Assembly: GCF_041146395.1 (NCBI RefSeq)
Contig: NC_090986.1
Coordinates: 48,272,001 to 48,336,000 of the forward strand
Reading direction: 5' to 3'
Origin: Eulemur rufifrons
Lineage: Eukaryota; Chordata; Mammalia; Primates; Lemuridae
Length of the DNA: 64,000 nucleotides
Shown: positions 47,517 to 59,640 of the stretch, in pieces
Numbering within the stretch: position 1 is the first letter of the stretch
Layout: each line of letters starts with the position of its first letter
The notes under the pieces: model-generated
Databases searched by the model: none
Seen by the model: the letters and a program-made list of their open reading frames with translations, nothing else
Told to the model about the DNA's origin: nothing
Program-made: the position numbers and the translations under genes

Positions 47517-48949
47517 ACATGCTATTTTTGCTGAGTAAAAACAAGATGAATTTGAAAATAGGCACTTTATTACTTTAGAGTACAGGTTCACTGATATTAG
47601 TAACCACCTAGCCATATTTTTATGGATCAGGGGATCTAAATGTGAACATCTCTATAAAGAGCAAAACATTTTTACAGGATAATTTTAAGACGAGCAGCCC
47701 ATGCTATTCAGCTCTCCAGCCATCATGCATGACTCTAAATACGTTATTTAACTTGTTGGTACTATTATATTTAATTTGATCAGTCCTTTAGAGGCTTCTT
47801 TAATTAAAGATGAAACACCTCAAATCATATTACAATGTTCTAGTGATGCTTCATATGGGAAACAGTCTCTTTTTCCCATGACTATGAAGGGTAGTTGCTA
47901 TATACAAGACACTTCATTTTTGGCACACCAACAATACTTCTCATTAGTTGAGTCACCTCTAAGGTATTAATTTAACAGCTATCTAATGAAAAGGATTTTA
48001 GCAAACTTTCTATCTCCTATGATAAAACCAAAATGGTTTTCTTTTAGGAAACTAGTAATTATTTTAGTTCATCTTTATTACATGAAGTCAATAAAAGGCA
48101 TTTAACAAGTGTAAACTTGTTATTAAATATTTTAATAATCTTGTTTTATTAGACTTTAGACTTTAAATGCTGGATATAGATGCAGAGTTTTCTGTTTCCT
48201 CATGATGATATAGAATATAGTATATGCCTAATAAGTATTATAGATGACAACTCTGTAAATAAATATTTTATCATAGAGTTGTTGCAAGTAACATCAGGAT
48301 TAAAAGGAGCAATAAAAATTATGTATGAAGAAAAAAACATTATGATACTCTATTCAGTAGAGTTGGAAGTTGTAAGTTTTTGCCCACATGTGCATGTATC
48401 TTAATTTCCTTATTTTTAGCTTTATATTGATATAGGAAATTGTATTATTCACCTTCTAAAGCACATGAATATTATGATAAATATCACAGTTATCTGTGAA
48501 ATTCGCTTGAATCCACAGAAGAAGGGTAACTGGCAGGAAATAAAAATGAAGTATATAATCTTTCTGCTTTAGAAAAATGGAAGTCAAACAATCCCACATT
48601 TGATTTTGCCCATTAGTTTGTATTAATACCTCTTGGCAGTGGTGACTGATCTGAGTTTGAATTACATTCTTTTAAATTGGTAAAGTCCAGTGAAATGTTA
48701 ATATGTCCCAAAGCATATCTGTGTAACCAAGGACAAGAAATTGCTGCAGAAGTCAAGAGTTGTCATGAATTGGGCAATGCATACACAACTAGGGAAAAGG
48801 ATATTACAAACAGAACAGGCTAACCTATTAAAGTAGATTCTTGGGCTAGCAGAACACTCATCAAAACAATAGCCATCATCGCAATCTGTCAACTAGTATT
48901 TTGTACACCTGAAAGCTATAAAATATGACATTTTTATATTCTTGAAATG
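47517..48949. other. AT-rich sequence, no gene seen
   Basis: No repeat or exon supported. Plus frames of 64-74 codons (47776, 48180) are AT-driven. Confidence 0.4.
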
Positions 48950-49150
48950 TCATTCTCTTGACTTCGAAGTGTGCTCGTTCTGTCTGGAATTGGTGTGGTG
49001 TTATTATCTGCCGTGATGTTGGGCTGTAGCTAAGTGAAATTAGCTTCCTGCCTCACAGGCTTTTGTAGGCAGTAGAGAAAAGAAAAATTACTGAAAGAAC
49101 CTCTTCACACCCACTGTGCCTCGACATAATGGATTAAAGCTTGTAATTTA
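48950..49150. other. Non-repetitive CpG-retaining block
   Basis: CTTCGAAGTGTGCTCGTTC, TCTGCCGTGATGTTG and GCCTCGACATAATGGATTAA keep CpGs and have mixed composition. No repeat family recognised. Candidate conserved element by inference. Confidence 0.25.
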
Positions 49151-49154
49151 CCTG

Positions 49155-49400
49155 ATTAAGAGTTAAAACTCTGGAGTCCCGTAGTTGGGGGTGGTTTGAA
49201 TCTATGTTCTGTATTAGCTAAGGAAGTCATTAACCTTTCTAGGCTCCAGGTTTATCTTAAAACAACAACCACTGTAACAATAATAATAGTTAATTTTAGG
49301 GAAAATTGAGGGTAGATTGTACTAATATGTGTAAAGCCCTTTGCACATTGCCTGCCAGTTAGTAAGTCTTCAATAAATATCAGCTGCTATTGTTATTTTA
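49155..49400 (+). mobile_element. MIR SINE, near full length
   Basis: TTAAAACTCTGGAGTCCCGT, GTTTGAATCTATGTTC, ATTAACCTTTCTAGGCTCC, AGCCCTTTGCACATTGCCTG, TTAGTAAGTCTTCAATAAAT and ATCAGCTGCTATTG follow the consensus end to end. Confidence 0.85.
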
Positions 49401-50188
49401 GTTAACTTGATTAACTTGTTCTTCACATCTCCCAAACATCAATTAATTAATAGATATGTAGCTTGGTAAAGTAATATCCAAAAAAACTTTACATTTATTC
49501 TCTTTAGAGAGAAACACGTATAAAGAACTATTCCTTGCCTTTTAAGTTTGGTAGGGCATCTCTTTATTAAGTAGAAAAATTCCAATCTTAAGAATAAATA
49601 AATAAATACGTATAGTGTTTACTATGTGACTTGCTGCATGTCTTGGTTTATGGATACTATCCATACTGTATTTGATAAATTCAACACTAAGTCCAAAAAA
49701 TAAGTGAATTAATTACAAAGTAAGTAAAAAAAAAAAACTAGTAGCAAGGCGTGGCAGTTAATAGTCAATAAAGTGGAGCTAGATTAGTAAGTAAAGAAAT
49801 GGTCTTAATAGTCAAGCATAGGTGGAATCTGTCTTGTGGAGTGAGGGGTAAAGGACTTACTAAATGAGAGAAACAGACCACATAAGACACATAAATGAAA
49901 AGGAATTTAACATGCTCGTAGATCAATTAAAAATCTTAGTTGCAGCTGAGGAGGATCTAGGCTTTGTGTGACTTGAAGCTTATATATTTTAGAGCTCTCT
50001 CTAAGGAAAGGAATACAAATTGATTATAATTTGTAATTATTATATAATTGTGTAATGAGAGGTCTTAAACATATGTGTTAACTGCTCTATAAATCCACAA
50101 CTATCTAGTAAGAGAAGTATGCACTTAGTATAATCAAATGAATAGGGTAGTCTCAAATTATGAAATACTGTAAGGGTTTATAATTGTG
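49401..50188. other. AT-rich sequence, possibly old L2
   Basis: 49730-49870 (GTGGCAGTTAATAGTCAATA...) could be a diverged antisense L2, but I cannot confirm it. Also (AATA)n at 49594-49608 and an A12 run at about 49727. Confidence 0.35.
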
Positions 50189-50196
50189 TGTTAGAA

Positions 50197-50369
50197 TAGT
50201 GGTTCTCAAAGTACAGTCCTAGAATCAGCCTCATATACAAATTTGTTAGAAAGGCAAATTCTAGCGCTCAACAGCAAACTTTCAGATTCAAAAACTCTGA
50301 GGCCAGTAACCTGTGTTTTAACAAGGCCCCGGGTTGACTAAGATGCACATCAAAGTTTGATAATCACCG
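50197..50369 (+). mobile_element. MER5-type hAT (Charlie) non-autonomous DNA transposon
   Basis: TAGTGGTTCTCAAAGTACAG at the left and GTTTGATAATCACCG at the right are the terminal inverted repeats (consensus CAGTGGTTCTCAAA / TTTGAGAACCACTG). Inside are AAATTTGTTAGAAAGGCAAA, TTCAAAAACTCTGAGG and CCTGTGTTTTAACAAGGCCC. The 8-bp target duplication survives with one mismatch: TGTTAGAA (50189-50196) and TGTTGGAA (50370-50377). Confidence 0.9.
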
Positions 50370-50377
50370 TGTTGGAA

Positions 50378-50639
50378 GATAGGCTCTGAGCTGCTATGGT
50401 ACAGGTGAATTTGGTAATAGCACACTCTCTGAATGAAAGGGGCTTGGGTGCATTGTGAGTGTTCAGAATTGGTTAGATTAGAGGCATATAGGCAGGGGAT
50501 GATTCTGCTACATTGGTAGGCATATAATGCATATAAGAAAATACATAAGGAAAAAGGAATTGGCCAGATATGATTGTTACATGTTAGGTAGAAGGAAAGT
50601 GTTTATTTTTGGTTAAGTCCAACTTTCCAGGCTGCTTTA
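50378..50639. other. Unassigned gap
   Basis: Possibly further L2 sequence upstream of the next feature, too diverged to call. Confidence 0.35.
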
Positions 50640-50840
50640 GACAGCAACAATGAAAGTAAAAAGAGGTGATTTAATGGAGGGAGAAGATGAGATTCGTGAA
50701 TGGAGAAGGCATAGAAAATCCTGTTCTGAACATGCTGACTCTGATATATCAACAAAACATCTAAGTAAAAATATCTAGCCAATGGAGTAAAGAGAACTGG
50801 AATTAGTTGCAAGGACTGGAAATATAGAGTTAGCATATTT
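50640..50840 (-). mobile_element. L2 LINE fragment, antisense
   Basis: GAACATGCTGACTCTGATAT, CAACAAAACATCTAAGTAAA, AATATCTAGCCAATGGAG and AACTGGAATTAGTTGCAAGG match the antisense L2 body (tttgagatgcc / gacatccaagtggagat / ggtcagggctggagata). Confidence 0.6.
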
Positions 50841-52799
50841 CCTGGATAACAATATAATGCAAAATAACACGTAATTATACACCGTCCTCACCTCACAAGA
50901 AATAAACCAGCAATTTTATCGATTGTATACTGGCTGATTTCTCCTTGCTCAAATTGTTTACATAGAAAAGAAATGTGATACAGTTCTTTTCCCAGTAGGT
51001 AGCTAGTACTTAAAAGAAATTCTACTGTTGGTTATAGTGCTTTTTTACTCTCCAGTAACTTTGAATAGGCTTTAGCAATTTTAACTGCTAGGAAGAATGT
51101 AAACAGAAACAAAGGATTTGTTGAAAACTTTTCACTATTTTGTTCCATATTATTATGTTTTTTTTTTTTTTCATTCTCGTGTTCCAAATTCTGTACAACT
51201 ATATACCAACTAGGAGTTATCCTAAATTTAATAAAATTTATCATTTTATTTGTACTTTTAAAGTATATACATAATAAATATATTTGTGTTTCATGAGAGA
51301 TGCTAATATGAATAGTGAAGTAGGCTCCAATTAGAAGCTTTTCTTTTTAGTATAATCATAGAAGACTAAAAGTATTTTCCACAAGCCAATTTTTCCAAAA
51401 GCAGTGATATATTTGTATTTTATGTTTGTAATAATGGAAAGTCAATATACTCATGAAAACCCCCATGATTACAAATTCAGGAAAGGCACCTGAATAAAAG
51501 TGTTAGCCATCATCAGTAGACTCAGAGAGATGTAGATTTGCTCACACAAAATTGCTGCTCAACACTTGACAAAATGAGGAATACAGAAACAAAAGGGCCA
51601 TCACCTGCATACACATGAGTATTCTCTTCAAATTCCACTACAGGATCTGAACATAGCACACGGTTAGCAACTTTTTGCTAAATGAGTGAATTGAAGTTAT
51701 TTCTCCTTCTCTATATCCCAAACTCCCACCTGTGGAGGAAAGCCAGGAAGAGAGTAGTGGGTATTCCTAATTTTGCCACAAATAATAGACTCAGAAGAAT
51801 TTCTAAGCTAATTTAATGTAGTATTTCTCTCTATACACAGAATTTAAATTTTTAAAATCATTTTATTAACACATTTTCTAAGTTAATACATTTATATTAA
51901 ATATTTTAAACCTCTCATGAGCCCACTGTCTTATTGCAATTAATATTTTAATTCTTCCTTTTCCTATAAGTTTTTACAGTCATCCATAATTGTATCTATA
52001 GATTTATTGTCTTGATTTATAGAGCCCATTTGTTGTTTTTTATTCAAAATTATATCTTAAATACTTCTAAATTTTTTTTTCATTTTTACTATTATTATTT
52101 TGGTGGCCATACAATATTCAATGTAATAGCATCATGGCGATATTCTAAAATATATTTAGTCATTTCTACCCTTAGATTTTGTTGTTTTAGAAGTCGTGGA
52201 GAATAGCACTTTCTACTGTTGTATATTTAGGAGAATTTTCCACAAAAAAAAACTTTCAAAATAAGTTTTGATGTTCTCTGGAATATTTCAATATATATTA
52301 TACTCTCACATTGGTGGTAATGTATATGCAAATACTTTGGATCATGACGTGGAGACCAAATTAGGTTTAGATAGATTTTCTTTCTTTAAAAAAATATTTT
52401 TCCCTTTAAAATTATATAATTATCCTTTGAAATTCAATTTTATATTATACATTTGAAAAATATATGAAATTATATATATTTCCCCTTTAAAATTATAAAT
52501 GTAACTTATAATTAAATCATTTTTATAAATAAGTCATTATGTTTTACTAAATATATATTACATAACTACATATTATATATAGTAATGAAATATAATATTC
52601 TCTATGTAGTAATGTTTGCCACATAATGGAAACTAAATGAAAACTACATGCATCCAAATAAATGCTCCCAAAGAAATGTTTTTTTAATAATAAATGACCT
52701 AAATCCAACTTATAAGGCTAAAAAAACCTCTGCTTTTAAATATTTACCTTTACTGATCTTCCTTCTTGTTTTAGGTTATTGAGTTCCAAATGATTGTTC
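50841..52799. other. Very AT-rich sequence, no gene seen
   Basis: 51840-52620 is especially AT-rich with many ATATAT words. It may include old L1 sequence but no landmark is clear. T12 run at 51159-51170. Confidence 0.4.
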
Positions 52800-52970
52800 A
52801 AGTACCAGTGTGAAAGGGATTGCATAAAATCACCAGGGATATGGCTAAAAATACTTATTTCCAGATCTCGTCAACCAGATCTTTAGGGGTTGAGACTTGA
52901 GAATCAGTATTTTTAATAAGTTCTCTAGGTAATTCTGATAATTTCAGCCAGGATTCAGAACCAATGACCT
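52800..52970 (+). mobile_element. MER5-like hAT element fragment
   Basis: AAATCACCAGGGATATGG, AGGGGTTGAGACTTGAGAAT, CAGTATTTTTAATAAGTTCT, GGTAATTCTGATAATTTCAG and AGAACCAATGACCT resemble the 3' two thirds of MER5-group elements (tcacctggggag / gggttgggacttgagaatc / tgattctgatgtgcag / gagaaccactgacc). Termini are eroded. Confidence 0.65.
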
Positions 52971-53919
52971 AGATTACCAGGGATGCCCACTCCATTTCTA
53001 TTCTGGTTTTGTATTTTTTACATTCCTCCACAATCTATCCTCTGTACTTCAAATAGATGCCATTCTCTTTGGACTTGAACTTAGGTGTTATTCTATTTCC
53101 TCTCGTAATATCGAGTTTTAATACTGTTATTTAATGATGCCTATTGCTGCAGCTTTTTAGATTTATTATCTAAACCCTTTCTAAGGCCATTCTGGCTGTG
53201 AGGAGGGACAAAATACCTGTGAAATAAGCAGAATTATATTAAATAACGTTGAAACACCTTATTCATTCTTTGCTTTCACTGAGAGAATGCAATCATCACC
53301 TAATATCTAGCTAAATGCATTCCTTTAATTTGGAAACTAGAAATGTACATATTACCTGTAGAAGATATTTAAAATGCACATAGACATTATCATAGTTAAA
53401 TTTAATATGATTGCCACTATAGTAGGTACAAGGGCCTGAAGAAGAGTTGGTGGCAAAGAAACTGACTATTCCCTGGATATGGAATACCAACCTCAGGGAG
53501 GACACATGGAATGTTTGAGGACAATAAAAAGTGCACATTTATTTTTAAAAGTTTTGAGTGTGTGTGTGTGGGCAGAGCGGGGGGGGACAGAGTTCTAAAG
53601 AAAAAGTGATAAATACCACAGAAGGTGTTGCAGAAAATCCTGCCTAGCTGTTTTTGCGTAGTAAACTGCTAGCCAAGCACACTTACCCAAATCTTCAAAA
53701 TGAAAAGCCAAAGGACTTAAGCAAACTTAAATAATAATAAATGCTCTGACTTCATCAAGCAACTTCCCCTCCCTACTCCTCTTCCTACCACTTTTTTCAG
53801 AGATCTTAGTTTTGAGGATGTGAATCTTCTACTTCATCAGTGGGTAAAGCAAATGGATATTTGACAAGCAGAAATGTCTATGACTCTGTTTGCCTTAATG
53901 TTTGTTTTTTGTTTGTTTA
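52971..53919. other. Unassigned sequence, no gene seen
   Basis: Includes a TG run and G8 (53556-53588). No gene or repeat family supported. Confidence 0.4.
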
Positions 53920-54469
<550 letters not shown>

Positions 54470-54745
54470 AATAATAGCTAAGGTGTTTATTTATCTGTTA
54501 TAATTTGGCAGGAATAACAAGAGCCTTAAATAAAATAAAATCTCATCTAATCATACTCCAAATCCCATGAATTTGATACCATTTCTTCATCCACTTTATG
54601 CTAAGGAAATTGAAACATGATTCAAGAAACATGTCTAAAGTAACACATAGTTTGTTTCTGTTTACTTCTGCTCATGTTATTTAATACCAAGTGTGAGAAT
54701 GTGGATCCCAACTTGGACACCACAGAAGCCTACACTCTGTTCCTT
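54470..54745 (-). mobile_element. MIR SINE, antisense
   Basis: AATAAAATCTCATCTAATCA, TTGATACCATTTCTTCATCC, ATGCTAAGGAAATTGAAAC, GTCTAAAGTAACACATAG and a late AACTTGGACACCACAGAAGC follow the antisense MIR order with an insertion near 54655-54700. Confidence 0.6.
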
Positions 54746-55014
54746 ATTGTATAATTTTTGAATATATGTATTTTAAAATATGTTCTATGTAATAAAATGC
54801 TCATACCAAAATCCAAGATAAAATTTTTTTTTTAAAATTTCAGAAGCCAATATTTTCTGTGAATATTTTAAAGGAATCTAATTAATGTATAATATTGTGA
54901 AATATCTTTCAAGCTATAATATGGCTTTTAACCGTATGTTTGCCCTAAGCAAATGTATAACACAAAGGGAAAAAAAGTTAATTTTTCTTCTCTGGGACCT
55001 ACTCCTTTCTATTA
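54746..55014. other. AT-rich gap
   Basis: Nothing recognised. Confidence 0.4.
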
Positions 55015-55235
55015 AATAAATCAAGGTCCCGATAACACCAGACTACAGAATAGGAACATTTTTCACAGGCATTTTTCTCTTACCAGTTTCTCAAAGAACT
55101 TCATCAGAACTAACGGGACTATAGAGAAGATTTATCAGAGGCTCGGTCAGGTCTGTTACATTTCTCCTGCACATGGGAACCAGCACATCCATCTGCCTTC
55201 CCTAGAGACGAGGAGGGTAGAGAACTCATGATAGA
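55015..55235. other. Non-repetitive CpG-retaining block
   Basis: CAAGGTCCCGATAACACC, CTAACGGGACTATAG, GGCTCGGTCAGGTC and GAGACGAGGAGGG keep CpGs in an otherwise CpG-poor region. No repeat family or open frame. Candidate conserved element by inference. Confidence 0.25.
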
Positions 55236-57929
55236 TATTACACCTTTTAAAGAGACTATTTTTTTAAATAAAGGCTCTTTCTTCCTATGCTATTCCCTAA
55301 TAATGAGTAGCAATCATTAAAACAGTTCCTGTAAAGTGTTATTTAATTTTGTAGTTATAATGGATAGACTGGAGAGTAAAATACCTTGAGTGTATCATGA
55401 CTAATTTTGCAGCTGGGACAGACTCTTAGGCAGTGCGTGAAGTAATGAAAGTTCCTGCTTCATACTGTATTGGTTCTCTTTTAATCTTCATTCAAATTAT
55501 TGGATGTGATGCTTCTAGTTATATTCCAAGTCCACAAATGCTAGATCTAATAATATGTGTGTCTATCAAGAGCTGATTACAATTAAGAAACATATATGTA
55601 TAGTGTCACATAGAATAAAAAATTGAAATGTGAATGTAAACTTCTGTCATTATAACTCCTTAAAACAATATGGTGACAATATATGTTAATAATGAGTATA
55701 CTATGGAATGAAGAGAAAAATCATTAAGTCTCTTTTGGTGTTTTTTTTTTTTTTTCCCCTATTTTTCCATTAACGTTCAAAGTATAGCGTAATGGGCAAG
55801 AATATAAGTTTTTTTTTTAAATGGCTTTTTAGTAATCAGCTAATATCTTTATTGCAAGAAAGTTTGTAAAATTGCTTTTAGCATATAATTTAATACTTTC
55901 AGAATTATTTTTTCTGTATACAATGGATGGCAACATTGTAGGTACTTGCCATATATGTATATGTGTATACACTTAAAATTGTGAGAAAGCTCCTCAAATG
56001 AACCAAGTCAATCAGTTTTATTGGAAGACTGAGGAAAACAAGTCTGCTAAAAGTCAAAATGGTTTCATAAAACCAATGGCTCTGTTACAGTCATCTCTGG
56101 CTAAATGTGATTTCCATAATCAACATTAAAAACAAATAAAGCAGGCTCCATGTACACACAGAAACTACAAAAAGGCCCAGGACATAAATAGCTGAAAATA
56201 AAAGAACTTGATAGCCTGATTAATTAATGGATGGACCAATAATGTCACTTTTTAGCACCATTTATAATAAGGATTGGAGACAAAAATAGCATAATAAACC
56301 TGATAATTAAAAGTACAATCAGATGGCAAATATATAGAAAATGAAAGTTCATAGAAGATTAAACTCTGTGTTAGGAAGGGTGACTACATTTGTAGTGAAT
56401 GTGAAGTCCAAATGATTAGATTTAGCACATTGCTAGTTCTATTCGGAAACAAAACAGGGATCATCTTTGCTTTCTAAAAATTGGTAGTTTTTAGTTTTAA
56501 AAAAAGGAAAAAATCAAGAAATTTAAAAACTTGATTTCTTAGACTCTTGATTAATTATAAAATTAATTGCAACACAGAATAATGACCTTTAGGACTGTCT
56601 TAACTTAAAAATTTACACTTGTGTAAAATATGGTTTCATGTCTATGCCTAGACTATAAACATTTTGATATAATGTTTATTATAGCAAATTTTGAAAACTT
56701 TATTATACCCATTATTTCATTTGAACTAAATTAGGAAGTTATTGAATAACTTATAAATTTATTATAAGAAGCTTTAAAACCGTTAGTAAATATCTGTTTT
56801 ATAGTGAATTTATTGACATAGCAAATTAGATTTTTAATAATAAAATTTTTTCTTAATGATTACTCTGCCATCCATATTTTAGCAATTGATAGAGTGTGGT
56901 TTTACATAAAATCCAATGTTTTGAATCTTTTAAAATTTTTACCCCAAAAAATTCCGTAAATAAAGACATTCTACTCTAAAGACTCTAAATAGCTTACTTC
57001 TTTTGTTAAGGAATTGGTTGTAACTATTTCTGGGAATAAGGAGCACAATTTCTTAGCATTATTTCACATAATAAATATTTATTTTACAAATGATATAATA
57101 TAGTAGAAACCCACATTTTTGCACAGGAACTTTGAGGCACCGATAAGCTGAAAAATCTTCCTGATGACGACTAAATTCTTACCATTTCCTGCAGAGTGGT
57201 TATTTGTATCGATAGACAGTAAAACTAGGCAAATCAGAAGTGAAAGCTAAGAAGGCTACGATAGCAAATCCATCCAAGTTTTTTGAATGGCAGAGTTGCC
57301 TCCAGTAGGTTCTCTCCTTAAGGAAAGTATCTAAGATTCACTATTACCACGGGGGACTCCCCTGTCCTCTCTGCCCCACTAAGAGTACACAGCCCCTTCT
57401 GTCCCTCCTACTTCTGAGATCCCACGATGCTCTCTCTCTCTGTCTTTTGGTCACAGCCAAACAACACTGGTCCTAATTAAACCAAGGGGATTGGCATTCT
57501 CTCCTAGGTACTTAGAATGCTTTACCAAGAGTATTCTCAGACTGTGCCAGCCAGGAACAAGCCACTGCTTTTCCCATATTGGGATTTGTCTCTATCCCTG
57601 TTTTGTAAGTAGTAAGAAAGAAACAGAGTAAAACTTTAATTCCCTGCAGCACATCATAGCTCCCTATTCGTGCCCCTTTACAACCGGTGAAATTCATTTT
57701 CAGGGATGTAATTCATAAAAATTTTAAGACACAATTTTAAATGTTGTACAGTTTTGGAATTATTTTGCTATTTTATACTAACCCAAGTGGTCAATAGAAG
57801 CACAATAACTGTATATTTGAATCTTGGTTGAAACATCCAGTCTCCCACTTTTATTTGTGTAAGGTGATTGATTTTTAACAAGCAGCTTGTCAGATCTCTA
57901 GGTGGAAAAGAAGCATTTGAATGAGACAT
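55236..57929. other. 2.7 kb AT-rich sequence, no gene seen
   Basis: T15 run at 55741-55755, (TC)n at 57430-57442, and an imperfect inverted repeat AAATCAAG/CTTGATTT at 56511-56537. The part at 57260-57480 is less AT-rich. No exon or repeat family is supported. Confidence 0.4.
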
Positions 57930-58110
57930 TACTATTTGTGTGTTGAACTTACTAGCTATATGACTTTGGCAAGATAGTTTGTCCTTCAAGTCTTTGTTTA
58001 ATCTTTTGTAAATTGTGGGTAGTTGTAATCACTATTTCTCATCTATCTTTTTGTAAATAAGTCAGAAAACTGCCCCATAATAAGTACAAGACAAACATAC
58101 CAATAAAGAT
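57930..58110 (+). mobile_element. MIR SINE fragment
   Basis: CTTACTAGCTATATGACTTT, GGCAAGATAGTTTGTCC, TTTGTTTAATCTTTTGTAAA and TTGTGGGTAGTTGTAATCAC match the MIR core (CTTACTAGCTGTGTGACCTTGGGCAAGT...ATCTGTAAAATGGG). Confidence 0.75.
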
Positions 58111-58599
58111 TTCATATTAATCACTTTAGCACTTTAAAAGTATCAGAATATTAATAATTTAAACTAAAAGAAAACATTTTGATATTTGTTTCTTAGATTA
58201 AAACTATTTGAAAATACTGTGAATAAAATTAGTTGATACCGAATTAATCCTGAAATCCACTTTTTAGCATGGATAAAAATAAAGAATGTTATTAGTTTCT
58301 TTCGGGTCAAAGAGATAATTGATTTTATTCCTTGTAAAACTTATTTTCCCAGAAATATGATTGAAGACTAGAAATGGTGTTATTACTTATCCTTTTAACA
58401 ATTAAATTTATTTAGTTTAAAAGTTCAAAGAATGTAGCAGAACCTTGAAGTATACAGCCCTTAGAACTGTAAGTAGGTTTCCTTATCTCCTTCACTTCTT
58501 TTTTTATAGGATCTTCCTGTGCTATTCTAATTTCCCATTAGCATTTCTACTCTTTGCTGCTGCCTGGAACCTGTATCTCAACCTTGCCTGACATCTCAG
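58111..58599. other. AT-rich gap
   Basis: Nothing recognised. Confidence 0.4.
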
Positions 58600-58758
58600 G
58601 CCAAATTAATTTAATTCAGAGATTAAATGACATTTGATGTGGGCCTTGAAGGATAAGTATGAGTTCGTGAGACTACGTACAAACGAATAAAAGCTATAAT
58701 CCAAGCAAAGGCAGAGAGGTAGGAAAGAACCCAGTTTGGGAAGTAGGGTGTTCTATAG

Positions 58759-58954
58759 CAGGGATCCCCAACCTATGGTGAGTTGTATAATTATTTCAAC
58801 ATGTATTACACAGTAGTAACAATAGAAATAAAGTGCACAATAAATGTAATGGGCTTGAATCATCCTGAAACCAATCCCCCCTACCCTCCAGGTCTGTAAA
58901 AAAATTGTCTTCCATGAAAATGATCCTTGGTGCCAAAAAAGTTGGGGACTGCTG
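58759..58954. mobile_element. Non-autonomous hAT-type DNA transposon nested in L2
   Basis: Terminal inverted repeats CAGGGATCCCCAAC and GTTGGGGACTGCTG. A perfect 8-bp target duplication TTCTATAG at 58751-58758 and 58955-58962, the hAT length. Internal words: TATGGTGAGTTGTATAATTA, AATAAAGTGCACAATAAATG, GAATCATCCTGAAACCAATC. At 196 bp it is an internally deleted copy. The exact subfamily is not assigned. Confidence 0.9.
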
Positions 58955-59417
58955 TTCTATAGGACAGTCGGCTAGGGAAATGGCTATTCTTAAAGGACGA
59001 AGAGAAGGCTGGTTTAAATTGTGAAGGACTCTGAGTCTTTCAAAGAAGTTTATGGTTTATACTGGATTTTTATATATATAGTAGATAATGATTGCTTGAA
59101 GTATTTGTTTGCTTTTTGTTTTTAATTGAGCCTTAATAGTGTGCTTTTTTGGTGGCTGTTTCATTGTGTAGAAACTACCTGGGCAGCAGTAGGGAAAATT
59201 GATTGAAGAGCAACATGGAATAAAAGAATGGAGAACAATTAAGATTTAATTACAACAGCCTGAGTGGAAGATTGACAGAAAGCTAAACTGATAATTGAAT
59301 GTAGGGGCTATTTATAAGAGATATTGCAGAGACCCTTGGCAGATATTTGTGACTGTTTTGAAGTGGACCTGGCTAGCTATGAGAACAATGGAAAAGTCAA
59401 GGATGACTGAGTTATGG

Positions 59418-59443
59418 TTTTTATTTATTTATTTATTTATTTA
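59418..59443 (+). repeat. (TTTA)n microsatellite
   Basis: About six TTTA units. Confidence 0.9.
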
Positions 59444-59640
59444 CTGTGGCAACTGCTGGGATGAAAAGTTGATGTCTTTCACTAAATAAATAAAAAGGGA
59501 AAGAGAAAGTTTGCAGGAGTACCTGAGAACTGTAGGTTTAATTTGAGAATATATTGACCGAGGTAATATTTATACAAGTTTGGAATCACAATAGGTAGTA
59601 GGAGTATGAAAATTTGGAATTCAGAAAAGTGAACAGAGCT

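Larger units (their letters stand above)
58600..59640 (-). mobile_element. L2 LINE, about 0.85 kb, antisense, split by a hAT insertion
   Basis: Left part: TGGGCCTTGAAGGATAAGTA, AAGCAAAGGCAGAGAGGTAG, AAGAACCCAGTTTGGG. Right part after the nested element: GGACGAAGAGAAGGCTGG, AAATTGTGAAGGACTCTGAG, TATTGCAGAGACCCTTGG, AAAGTCAAGGATGACTGAG. Together these follow the antisense L2 order, interrupted at 58759-58954. A (TTTA)n run follows at 59418. Continuity after 59450 is less certain. Confidence 0.7.

Noticed and set aside
51840..52620. AT-rich block as a replication origin or matrix attachment region
   Set aside because: AT-richness alone is not evidence, and no specific motif distinguishes it from decayed LINE sequence.
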